Source of the DNA: Lachnospiraceae bacterium
GTDB taxonomy: Bacteria; Bacillota; Clostridia; Lachnospirales; Lachnospiraceae
Assembly (NCBI GenBank): GCA_021199405.1
Contig: JAJQID010000163.1
Coordinates: forward strand, 1 to 7,280
Reading direction: 5' to 3'
DNA: 7,280 nt
Positions 1 through 6,681 of the stretch are shown piece by piece. The notes under the pieces are model-generated. The model searched no databases. It saw only the letters and a program-made list of their open reading frames with translations, and was not told the origin of the DNA. The position numbers and the translations under genes are program-made. The stretch's first letter is position 1, and the number at the start of each line of letters is the position of its first letter.

Positions 1-460
1 TGATCGCCTGCCACACCCTCACCTTCTCCTCCAGACTTATCTTCGCCTGAGACAGTACAATCGGAGGTTCCTGGGTATCCAGCCAGGACTGCAGCTGGTT
101 GGGAAGCACAGAGCTGTTGTCATTGATAATCTGCGCTACCCTTCCGATGATCTTCTGAATATCCGGCGCCTTTAACCCCATCTGGGAGGAACCGTTGATG
201 AAGACCATATAGTAAAGGCCGTAAGGCCTGGGCGGTTTTTTTAACTGGACCCGGCCCTTCTGAAAATAATTCTGCTGGGTCACGTCGCTCTCCTCCCGGA
301 TATCATACAGATAGAGCCCCAGGATATAATCCACATCCTGATCCGCCGGGGAGGATACCTCTATATTATTGGGAGACGGTATGGGCTCCGGGCACATTTT
401 GCTGCGAAGTGTCTTAACGATGTAAGCACTGACGTCCGAAATAATTGGATAATCTGCCAT
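1..460 (-). CDS. DUF4255 / Pvc16-type contractile injection system protein, N-terminal part (runs off left edge)
   Basis: The frame opens with ATG at 460 and stays open to the window edge, giving 153 residues without a stop; the C-terminus is outside the window. The protein begins MADYPIISDVSAYIVKTL and continues with a sPaD motif (about residues 37-40), an LYLYDIREE segment (about 49-57), a KPPRPYGLYYMVF segment (about 74-86) and SLEEKVRVWQAI at the edge. This order (N-terminal helix, LYDIRE strand, PP..LYY strand, a later sLEe..r.W helix) is the pattern I know for the DUF4255/Pvc16 N-terminal domain. Members are associated with eCIS and tail-like particles, and Pvc16/Afp16 is described as a tube/sheath terminator or cap. 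Translation is well supported by AAGGAGA seven bases before the ATG. The gene starts 17 bases after the TolC-like gene, so the two are probably co-transcribed. Family recognition is by eye. A standalone DUF4255 protein in a prophage-like tail locus is the main alternative. Confidence 0.85.
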   Translation of the reverse strand, partial: MADYPIISDVSAYIVKTLRSKMCPEPIPSPNNIEVSSPADQDVDYILGLYLYDIREESDVTQQNYFQKGRVQLKKPPRPYGLYYMVFINGSSQMGLKAPDIQKIIGRVAQIINDNSSVLPNQLQSWLDTQEPPIVLSQAKISLEEKVRVWQAI

Positions 461-477
461 ATCTCTTCTCCTTTGCC

Positions 478-2268
478 TTATTTCATTTCTATTGCGATTT
501 TCACCGAAAGTGTGGAAACCGGCACGGAGGGGTCAATCTCATACTCGCCCAGCAGTCCACCGGCTTCATCATAAAACAGAAGCTTTACTTCTGATGTTTC
601 TGAAAGGCTGGCGGCCGTCAGAGTATCACCCACTGATGTGCGGCTCCCGATCTGTACATCCCCATTCCAGAGCTCAAAGGAAACGATAGAGTCCGCGTAT
701 TCCTCCGGAATGGTCACCGCCAGAGAAAAGGTCTGCTCATCAGGATTCGCCTGGATGGAAACCACAATCACAGCCTCTTCTATCTCCTCAGAACCCTCCT
801 CATTCGTATCCTCCTGAATGGAAAGATCCCCTGAGGCGATGGCTGAAATTCCTCCGTAAGTAACGCTGTTCAGCGAATAATAGGACTGCCAGTATTCGCT
901 TCTGGCGTCCAGCACATCCAGCTGAAGGGTCTGTGTCTCTTCTGTCAGAGACTGGTAATCCTCCTTAGAAAGCTCTCCCAGACGGTACTTCACCCTGTTC
1001 AACTTCTGACTGCTCTGATGCTCCTCCAGATCATCCTGCTTTTCCTCATATGCGTCCCGCAGGCTCGTCAGACTGTCATAGGCTTCCTTTACGCTGTCGG
1101 TCAGCTCCTGCGCACGCTTATTCACGGCAAGGACCTTATTCTGATAGTCCAGGATGGCGTCATGCAAAGCGTAATCGTCATTCTCCGAGGAAGAACCATC
1201 ATCAGTCTCCGAGGTATTCCCGTCAGCCTCCTGAGCTGTATCATCGGTCTCCTCAGCCTCATCCTCCGTCTGTGTCCCATCCTCTGCGGTCCCGTCTGTG
1301 TCCTCCGCTGTCTCATCCCCAGCCTCTTCCTTATCCAGAGTAAGGGCAGCCTTTCTTTCCTCCCAGTAAGCGGTATATTCGTCATAAAAGGCGTCTGTAT
1401 CTATGGTTTCTCCCGCGGCTGCGCTGACAATATATTCAAAAATACTGTCAGGAATGGGATATTCTTCATTCAGCACCGTATAATCCGACCACAGAGACAA
1501 AAGAGACTCCAGACAATCCTTCCAGGCGGTCAGATATTCCTCATCATTCTCAATTGCCCAGTCTGTCAGCTCCTCCAGATTCCCTTCCCAGAGACTGTCA
1601 TCCACCTCCACACCGGTCAGCGCCGCATCATCCGACACCTCCTCCCCGGTAAGAGAGGTCAATCCCTCTATGGCTGTCTGAAGATCATCCTGATCGGCCT
1701 GAATATCTCCCGTAAGATCATCCACCTCATCCTGGGCCGACTCCTCATCTGAGGAATCTGCCTGTCCGGACTTCACAAGAGCCTTCGTCTTTGTCAGAAC
1801 GGTGTTTTTGTCCTCCAGCAGCTCCTCCTGAACCAAAATCCGCTCCTGATCAGTCATGATCTGTATGTAATAACCGGCGATCTCGCTCTCCAGCTCATAT
1901 TTGCGGCTGTTCAGCTTCGCCTGCGCCAGGGTGACCTCCGCCTGCTGCAGAGTGGTCTGCGTCATTGTGGAATAATATTCCTCCAGACTCTGCCCCTCAG
2001 AAAGGGTCACCTTCAACAGCACCGACCAGTCCCAGTCCTCCTTCTCGCTTCCCCCGGCATCACTGACCGCCTGCCGGAGATTTTTTTTCTGCACGGCCAG
2101 TTCATTGGAAAGCGACTGGTAATCTGAATCAGAGGCGAGAGCCAGCTTAAGAGAATTTTCCAAAGACAGGCTGTCGTCCGTATCCATGCTCACCGCCTGG
2201 GCCTGAACCGCCGGGCTTCCCATGATCAGGGCCACCGCCAGAACAGCCGCCGTCAAACGCTTCTTCAT
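478..2268 (-). CDS. Secreted TolC-like (outer membrane efflux protein family-like) helical protein with acidic linker and C-terminal beta domain
   Basis: This is a 596-aa protein with a clear Sec signal peptide (MKKRLTAAVLAVALIMG, then AVQA-QA; cleavage near residue 23-25). Two long helical units follow. Residues about 35-208 begin LSLENSLKLAL and contain a YELESEIAGYYIQIMTDQE helix, an LVKSGQ turn and a SLTGEE end. Residues about 366-475 contain an RVKYRLGELSKEDYQSL segment followed by a long helix ending in NSVTYGGI. These match the two-fold internal repeat of TolC/OEP-family proteins (A-Y-helix, then Y..G..s..d, then a helix ending in L.G). I see no amphipathic outer-membrane barrel strands, so it may form only a coiled-coil conduit or scaffold. 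A very acidic linker spans about 313-365, and a beta-rich domain spans about 497-596. The gene overlaps the upstream MORN gene by ATGA (2265-2268), with AGGAGG ten bases before its ATG. Export is fairly sure. The exact role and any link to efflux are not shown; an adhesin-like or structural coiled-coil protein is the alternative. Confidence 0.75.
   Translation of the reverse strand: MKKRLTAAVLAVALIMGSPAVQAQAVSMDTDDSLSLENSLKLALASDSDYQSLSNELAVQKKNLRQAVSDAGGSEKEDWDWSVLLKVTLSEGQSLEEYYSTMTQTTLQQAEVTLAQAKLNSRKYELESEIAGYYIQIMTDQERILVQEELLEDKNTVLTKTKALVKSGQADSSDEESAQDEVDDLTGDIQADQDDLQTAIEGLTSLTGEEVSDDAALTGVEVDDSLWEGNLEELTDWAIENDEEYLTAWKDCLESLLSLWSDYTVLNEEYPIPDSIFEYIVSAAAGETIDTDAFYDEYTAYWEERKAALTLDKEEAGDETAEDTDGTAEDGTQTEDEAEETDDTAQEADGNTSETDDGSSSENDDYALHDAILDYQNKVLAVNKRAQELTDSVKEAYDSLTSLRDAYEEKQDDLEEHQSSQKLNRVKYRLGELSKEDYQSLTEETQTLQLDVLDARSEYWQSYYSLNSVTYGGISAIASGDLSIQEDTNEEGSEEIEEAVIVVSIQANPDEQTFSLAVTIPEEYADSIVSFELWNGDVQIGSRTSVGDTLTAASLSETSEVKLLFYDEAGGLLGEYEIDPSVPVSTLSVKIAIEMK
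1174..1332 (-). repeat. Acidic low-complexity linker in the TolC-like protein
   Basis: Residues about 313-365 of the TolC-like protein consist almost wholly of E, D, T, G, S and A (for example EEAGDETAEDTDGTAEDG). The DNA carries a 12-base direct repeat, ccgtctgtgtcc, at 1266-1277 and 1292-1303. The copies are 26 bases apart and so are read in different frames. The segment sits between the two TolC-like helical units, where a flexible exported linker would fit. It could vary in length between strains. Confidence 0.6.
2265..2268 (-). other. ATGA stop/start overlap between MORN and TolC-like genes
   Basis: On the minus strand the TGA of the MORN gene (2267-2265) overlaps the ATG of the TolC-like gene (2268-2266). 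AGGAGG at 2279-2284 lies inside the end of the MORN gene. This is the classic arrangement for translational coupling and suggests matched expression of the two exported proteins. Confidence 0.85.
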
Positions 2269-3485
2269 CCGGTCCGTCCCTCCTCTTTCTCTATGGTATA
2301 AAAGGAGAAGGTGCCGTCAGAGCCTGTGGACAGGAAGGTATAGGTCAGCCCGTCCTTGGTGTAGGTGTAGGCCGTGCACTGACCGCTGTAGGCCTCCACC
2401 TCCAGATAATCGTCATATTCCTGACTGACCTCCAGACTGATTTTGCATTCCTCACCCTCTGTCAGATAAAAGGCCACAGCCTGGGAAAGATCCACATCCA
2501 CTGTCTGAACCTCCGCCACCGTGCCGAAATAACTGTCAAGAGAGTCCTTATCCGAAAGCTTACTGTTTCCTGCTGTAAATTTACTCTTCAGCACCAGAAT
2601 CCTGTCGGCCGTGATCTCATCCTCCAGCGTGGAAGCGCTGACATCATTGGCATAAATGGCGCCGATATCTGTCAGCACCACGGCAAAGCTGTCATCCTGA
2701 TCATAGACCAGCCTTTCGCCGGTATAGCTTCCGGAAATATCCGAAGCCTTCTGCCCGAGAAGCTCACTGTAAACCGGCTCATCCTTACTGAAGGTGCCGG
2801 TGTAAACCAGGCTGCCGGAGACGTCGTAAAGGCTGCCGCTCCCCTCCTTGTATCCGGCTAAAAACTCACCGTCATACTCCAGAGTTCCGCTCTCCCGGTA
2901 AAGCTTTCCGCTGCCACTGAACTCATTATCCACGAAATCTCCCGTGTACATCAGCGTGCCGTCGTCATAATAGCGGGTACCGGTTCCATCATACTGGTTG
3001 TATTCAAAATTTCCCTGATACACCACCACGCCGCTGGAATTGTACAGCGTGCCATAGCCCGTGACGGCGCCGGAATCCACCTCGCCTTCGTAGGCAAGAT
3101 AACCGGAAGCCGCCTTAATCTGTACCGTTCCGCTGGCAAACCGAAGAAGAAGAGAATCGTAGGAATAGGATTTCACCGCATCCGCGTCCGACTCCGGCAG
3201 AATATTGCGCACACTGATCAGATAATATAGACTGAGCACTCCGGCCACCGCCACCGCCGCGTAGGCCAGCTTTTTGCTGACCAGCCAGCCGAAAATTTCA
3301 TAATAATCCTTCTTGTGACGCGGCTTGATGTTAAGAACATTGGTAAAGAGGTTCTGAACCAGGGCGACCAGCTTTGCCCAGATATAGTCCCAGCTTGTCC
3401 ACAGTCTGAATTTGGTCACCAGCGGCGTGATCTTTGACTTCGCGGTCGTAACCAGCACGCTGAACAGATTGCTAAGATTGTCCAC
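2265..3485 (-). CDS. Single-pass membrane protein with extracytoplasmic MORN-type repeats
   Basis: This is a 406-aa product. The start is GTG at 3485, chosen because GGAGG sits seven bases upstream and no in-frame ATG lies near it. Residues 1-72 are basic (KPRHKKD and VSKK just before the membrane) and probably cytoplasmic. One hydrophobic helix follows at about 73-92 (LAYAAVAVAGVLSLYYLISV), and by the positive-inside rule the remainder is outside. From about residue 130 there are four full MORN-like repeats of 24 residues with the form .Y.G.F....  G.G.lY..sG., at about 130, 154, 178 and 202, plus a partial fifth from about 226. MORN repeats are beta-hairpin modules often involved in protein or lipid contacts. 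Residues about 245-406 form an unrecognised domain rich in beta and acidic residues. It follows the cyclase-like gene by 39 bases and overlaps the TolC-like gene by four bases, so coupled translation is likely. A scaffolding role is inference. Confidence 0.8.
   Translation of the reverse strand: MDNLSNLFSVLVTTAKSKITPLVTKFRLWTSWDYIWAKLVALVQNLFTNVLNIKPRHKKDYYEIFGWLVSKKLAYAAVAVAGVLSLYYLISVRNILPESDADAVKSYSYDSLLLRFASGTVQIKAASGYLAYEGEVDSGAVTGYGTLYNSSGVVVYQGNFEYNQYDGTGTRYYDDGTLMYTGDFVDNEFSGSGKLYRESGTLEYDGEFLAGYKEGSGSLYDVSGSLVYTGTFSKDEPVYSELLGQKASDISGSYTGERLVYDQDDSFAVVLTDIGAIYANDVSASTLEDEITADRILVLKSKFTAGNSKLSDKDSLDSYFGTVAEVQTVDVDLSQAVAFYLTEGEECKISLEVSQEYDDYLEVEAYSGQCTAYTYTKDGLTYTFLSTGSDGTFSFYTIEKEEGRTG
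2781..3098 (-). repeat. Array of 24-residue MORN-type repeats (protein-level)
   Basis: Successive units begin LAYEGEV, VVYQGNF, LMYTGDF, LEYDGEF and LVYTGTF. Each full unit then has a G.GtlY/G.GklY-type turn and a closing sG. The period is 24 residues (72 bases) exactly across the four full units, with a fifth that decays. At DNA level the copies have diverged and are not tandem duplicates, so the array looks old and functionally maintained. Confidence 0.75.
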
Positions 3486-3492
3486 CCTGTTT

Positions 3493-3497
3493 CCTCC
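3493..3497 (-). promoter_or_regulatory. Ribosome binding site deciding the GTG start of the MORN gene
   Basis: The minus strand reads AAGGGAGGAAACAGG directly before GTG at 3485, leaving seven bases between GGAGG and the start. The only close upstream ATG (3504) is in another frame, so GTG is the supported start. Confidence 0.75.
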
Positions 3498-3524
3498 CTT
3501 CCATGGTTATGGTATTCTTCATTT

Positions 3525-5780
3525 TCAGGCTTCCGGTCTCAGGCGGCAGATGTCGCCGGCACTGTATGTCTGGTTCAGATATTTTTCACAGGTAAACAGA
3601 TACCATTTACTGATCTGATCATAAGGATTGATCTTCAGAACATCAGAGAAGCCGTTTCTGGCCAGATAAAAATCATGCTGATAAAACAGTCTGATGGCCC
3701 TCTGAAATTTCTCCTCAGACTCCAGCTTCAGCCGTCTCTCCACAGGAGCGCAGGCGTTCAGCGCCTCATACAGCTCCACCTTTTTGCCGGCTTTTTCCAG
3801 AAAAATGTAGCCTATGTATCTGCAGTTTACTCCAATTTTCTCCCGGATTCTCACCTCGTCTGTAATCACCAGCTTTAAGCCCATCTCACGAAACCAGGCC
3901 GCAAAGCGTTCCATCTGCTCTTTATCCTCCGATAAAAGAAAGGGAAAGCATTGCTGGTCATTACCCGCCACCGCGTAAAGAAATTCTGAGTAATGAAGCA
4001 AAATGCCTGTCTTCATGCCATTAAGCTCCGGCGCGGAAGAAAACTCATTCAGAAAAGAGGTTCCAAAATCAACACTGTGATGGTTGTCCTCGAGGAAAAG
4101 GACCCTCAGGCTGGTCAGATCCGAATTTCCCGGTACAAAGAAGCCTCCGCTTTCCTCCTGATGCTTTTCAACCAGTGTGACAAAGGAGCTCATCCGGGCG
4201 GCGGAATCCTCATCCGGGCTCTCCGGCTCATCAGAGGTGACAAAAGCCATGGTTCCCATCAGACGGACAAAATCTCCTCCGTCCACCTCGGTAATGGAGT
4301 CCCTGCCGAATATTTTCTCGATATCCTTCGGTGCGAAGCGATAGCAGGATTCATAGATCCGGTATCTGGCGTAATTAATCTGGTTGATCTTTTTCTGCAT
4401 TTCCATAAAGCTGTTCCACATCAGTGCCACATCTTTACTTCTTGCTCTTTCTTTTGAGGGGACCTCATATCCGCCGGAGGCTGTCAGCATGGCCCTGGAA
4501 AGACCGGAGATTTCCCTTCCCTGGCTTAAAAGGAACGCCAGACAAACCGCGCTGGAAAGCAAAAACAGCACTGCCGAGACCAGGAGGTATCTGCGGGTGA
4601 AGGTATCCGCAAACCATCCTTCCTCTTCCTCACTCAAAACCGCCGTCAGGCAAAAGCCCTCGTGCATCTGAAGCTCAACCTCCAGGAATTCCTCTCCGCC
4701 ATAAATGTTTTCAAGAGACAGACCGTTCTTTCCGCTGGCACTGACCAGGACCATCTGATCCTCGCTCCTGACCAGACACAGGTCTGAAAAATTTCCCTCC
4801 GTTCTTTCATCCGCCACAAAATCTGCCAGCTTATCCCACAGAGTGTAGTAATCATCCTCAGAATAAAAGCTGTCCGCCTCCATATTCTGGAACTCATCGT
4901 CGTCAATATTATCCGCGAAAAGCTCCAGGTAATACTGGCTGAACTGTTCATCCTCCTCCAGCACAGTGGTCCGCCGCATCCATATCGTCAGCACCGCACA
5001 GGCCAGTATCAGCAAAAAGAGAAGAGCCTCCGTAATCGCCACCATGTACACTGTATAGCTTCTGCGATACAGGCCGTTCACCGCCAGTATAATCAGACCA
5101 AAGCCTGCAAACAAAAGCACCAGCCAGGTAATCAGATAAAACTGCTGATTGCTGGCCTCCTGCCCCGCGTCCATGAGAAGCTGCTCGCCGGCAGCATCTC
5201 CGGTCACGTCCTCGATATAATACACCACGCCGGTTCCATCGTCCTTCCAGGACACAAACGCTCCGTCCTCATACCCGGCCCAGTTGATCTGTCTGCCCTC
5301 CTCCGCCGTCAACGTCTGAGAGACGTGCAGAGAAAAGAAATCCGGCTCCTCCTCACTGCCCGGCAGATTGTCCTCGGACAGATAATCTGTCTCCACGAAA
5401 TAGATTCCAGCGCTGTTCCCCGCCGTGGTTATCACAGACACATAAAAGCCGTCGGAAACGCAGGCAAAATCGCTGACAGTGCTTTCCTCCTCCAGCACCA
5501 GGGCAAATACCGGTGTTGCGGTCAGTGCCTGACCATCCTCGGAAATCTCCACAATACGATAGGTCTGAGGCTTGTCTTCCGCCGTTTTCAGGGCCAGCAG
5601 CCCATACAGAGTGTCCTCATAGCTGTCCAGCCCGATAAATTTGCTGCCGCTCTCTATATTATTGCTCACCAGCATAAACTGAGGAACCTGCTCTATGAGA
5701 ATTCCTCCTGACAGGGTCCGGCAGACAGCCACTGTAAGCAGCCAGAGACAGCAAAAAAGAACCGTTATCCATCTTTTCAT
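3525..5780 (-). CDS. Polytopic membrane sensor protein with degenerate class III adenylate/guanylate cyclase-like domain and C-terminal TPR-like segment
   Basis: This is a 751-aa protein. Hydrophobic segments lie at about 5-21, 213-237, 242-268 and 398-419, predicting an outside region at 22-212 (beta-propeller-like strands such as LYGLLAL and GFYVSVI), an outside region at 269-397 (PAS/Cache-like strands, FSDLCLVRSEDQMVLVSASG) and a cytoplasmic C-terminus. After a HAMP-like linker (about 420-465) comes YRFAPKDIEKIFGRDSITEVDGG (470s-502, given here only as a motif: rFaPk..e...G..sItev..Gd). That motif directly precedes class III cyclase domains. Residues about 505-680 follow the cyclase order, ending LVITDEV...YIG...KAGKKVELYEAL. 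The first metal-binding Asp aligns with T515, and no VN..A.R motif is seen at 611-626, so catalysis is unlikely. Residues about 690-735 look like a TPR pair (FYLARNGFSDVLKINPYDQ). Its AGGAGG overlaps the upstream stop codon. The cyclase fold assignment is by eye. Confidence 0.72.
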   Translation of the reverse strand: MKRWITVLFCCLWLLTVAVCRTLSGGILIEQVPQFMLVSNNIESGSKFIGLDSYEDTLYGLLALKTAEDKPQTYRIVEISEDGQALTATPVFALVLEEESTVSDFACVSDGFYVSVITTAGNSAGIYFVETDYLSEDNLPGSEEEPDFFSLHVSQTLTAEEGRQINWAGYEDGAFVSWKDDGTGVVYYIEDVTGDAAGEQLLMDAGQEASNQQFYLITWLVLLFAGFGLIILAVNGLYRRSYTVYMVAITEALLFLLILACAVLTIWMRRTTVLEEDEQFSQYYLELFADNIDDDEFQNMEADSFYSEDDYYTLWDKLADFVADERTEGNFSDLCLVRSEDQMVLVSASGKNGLSLENIYGGEEFLEVELQMHEGFCLTAVLSEEEEGWFADTFTRRYLLVSAVLFLLSSAVCLAFLLSQGREISGLSRAMLTASGGYEVPSKERARSKDVALMWNSFMEMQKKINQINYARYRIYESCYRFAPKDIEKIFGRDSITEVDGGDFVRLMGTMAFVTSDEPESPDEDSAARMSSFVTLVEKHQEESGGFFVPGNSDLTSLRVLFLEDNHHSVDFGTSFLNEFSSAPELNGMKTGILLHYSEFLYAVAGNDQQCFPFLLSEDKEQMERFAAWFREMGLKLVITDEVRIREKIGVNCRYIGYIFLEKAGKKVELYEALNACAPVERRLKLESEEKFQRAIRLFYQHDFYLARNGFSDVLKINPYDQISKWYLFTCEKYLNQTYSAGDICRLRPEA

Positions 5781-5788
5781 TCGTCTCT

Positions 5789-5796
5789 CCTCCTCA
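5789..5796 (-). promoter_or_regulatory. Ribosome binding site of the cyclase-like gene, merged with the upstream stop codon
   Basis: The minus strand reads TGAGGAGGAGAGACGA then ATG at 5780. The TGA of the pseudokinase gene (5796-5794) shares its last base with AGGAGG (5794-5789), eight bases before the ATG. Ribosomes finishing the pseudokinase would be placed to reinitiate, which again suggests coupling. Confidence 0.75.
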
Positions 5797-6639
5797 TCCT
5801 GTCAGTGATTCCGTTCCAATCGTTTTAAATCCGTTGAATAAAAGCCTCAGCCAGGGAATGTCCCCAAAAAGCAGCTGTGTGATCAGGGACGCCAGGGCAA
5901 TCACCACAAGCACCACACACAGATACAGTAAAATCCGGAAAATAATATCCTGTCTCCGGAGAAACCAGGCTTTGATCCGCTGGATGATATTTTTCTTTTT
6001 CTGGGGCGCGGATGCAACCCGGATGTCCTTATAAAGCTCCGTGAAGGTGGAATAGCTTTTTCTGTCGATTTTCTTTTCCAGAAGCTGATAGCTGAAGGCC
6101 TTTCCGGACTTCTTGGGACTCAGAATCCTCCGCAGGATCTGTGCGCATTCCACCGCACAGTCCCTCTCCGTTTTTCCGATATCCAGCTCGGCCAGATCTG
6201 TCTGATATCCAAGGTATACAGACCGATCCCTGGAAAGATTGAGCTGCCCCTGCTTCAAAATCAGATAAAGAAAGGGATAAGGCAGGCCCGACGTGAGGCA
6301 GGCCATGATCACCTGAACACAGATTTCCTCACATTCCTGCAGGCTGAAAAACCCGCCCGCGTAAAAATCATCCAGGGGTCTTTCCTGCTTATACTCAAAC
6401 ACCATGCAGAATATACCCTGGTCTGAAAAGCTGTGTACGCAGACATCCCTGTCCGACGTCCCATATTCCCGGAACATCTCCAGGCAGCTCTTCACCGTCT
6501 CATGCTCCTTGACAGCCAGTACTGTATACAGCGTTCCCGCAGCGGAATTCAGATCGCGGCAGATCAGGACATCATTAACGGTATTCGATTTTATCGTCCG
6601 GACAGATGAAAGTCTCATCAACTGCGACTGATAGATCAT
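5794..6639 (-). CDS. Membrane-anchored pseudokinase-like protein
   Basis: Translated from ATG at 6639 this is 281 aa; a TTG at 6648 would add three residues. Residues about 20-200 resemble a protein kinase fold that has lost catalysis. There is a beta3-like VLAVK with K44, a hinge-like MVFEYKQERPLDDFY (about 79-93), and an alphaE-like helix. Then comes LYLILKQGQLNLSRDRSVYLGYQ (region 124-146; key point: no HRD and no DFG). A basic stretch (QKKKNIIQRIK...FLRR) leads into one membrane helix at about 232-258, with only about 23 residues beyond it. The arrangement of cytoplasmic pseudokinase, then membrane helix, then short outside tail recalls EssB/YukC of type VII secretion, though I see no sequence identity to them. 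It follows the right-edge gene by about 40 bases and precedes the cyclase-like gene by 13. A role in assembling or signalling to the secretion apparatus is inference. A non-kinase alpha/beta domain remains possible. Confidence 0.68.
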   Translation of the reverse strand: MIYQSQLMRLSSVRTIKSNTVNDVLICRDLNSAAGTLYTVLAVKEHETVKSCLEMFREYGTSDRDVCVHSFSDQGIFCMVFEYKQERPLDDFYAGGFFSLQECEEICVQVIMACLTSGLPYPFLYLILKQGQLNLSRDRSVYLGYQTDLAELDIGKTERDCAVECAQILRRILSPKKSGKAFSYQLLEKKIDRKSYSTFTELYKDIRVASAPQKKKNIIQRIKAWFLRRQDIIFRILLYLCVVLVVIALASLITQLLFGDIPWLRLLFNGFKTIGTESLTG

Positions 6640-6649
6640 ATTTGCCAAT

Positions 6650-6656
6650 CTCCTCC
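6650..6656 (-). promoter_or_regulatory. Ribosome binding site that bears on the pseudokinase start
   Basis: The minus strand reads GGAGGAGA, then TTGGCAAAT, then ATG. AGGAG (6654-6650) is ten bases from the ATG at 6639 but GGAGG (6656-6652) is only three from the TTG at 6648. The ATG is preferred on both codon and spacing. Either choice leaves the domain content unchanged. Confidence 0.6.
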
Positions 6657-6681
6657 ACCGGGAATATTCTGACCGTCCCGC

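Noticed and set aside
1122..1385. Arginine-rich minus-strand open frame inside the TolC-like gene
   Set aside because: It is an out-of-frame reading of the acidic linker. Repeated R, M and P are an artefact of GAGGAxGA-type codons shifted by one or two bases.
1018..1752. Long plus-strand open frame (244 codons) opposite the TolC-like gene
   Set aside because: It is antisense to a well-supported gene. Its hydrophobic, leucine- and isoleucine-rich translation is what the complement of an acidic, purine-rich coding strand gives. It has no family signature.
478..2268. Calling this gene a multidrug efflux tolC
   Set aside because: Only the helical repeat resembles TolC. There are no pump or adaptor neighbours, barrel strands are not visible, and the C-terminal domain is foreign, so no gene symbol is given.
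3486..3524. Gap between the cyclase-like and MORN genes as a possible terminator or promoter
   Set aside because: At 39 bases it holds a ribosome binding site. I see no stem with a T-run on the minus strand and no convincing -35/-10 pair.
3993..4671. Plus-strand open frames opposite the cyclase-like gene
   Set aside because: They have no recognisable domain and lie fully antisense to a gene with clear membrane segments and a family pattern.
5700..5780. Lipoprotein signal at the N-terminus of the cyclase-like protein
   Set aside because: The sequence before the candidate cysteine is TVAVC, with valine at the -1 position, so it does not fit the lipobox. A membrane helix or uncleaved signal anchor is a better reading.
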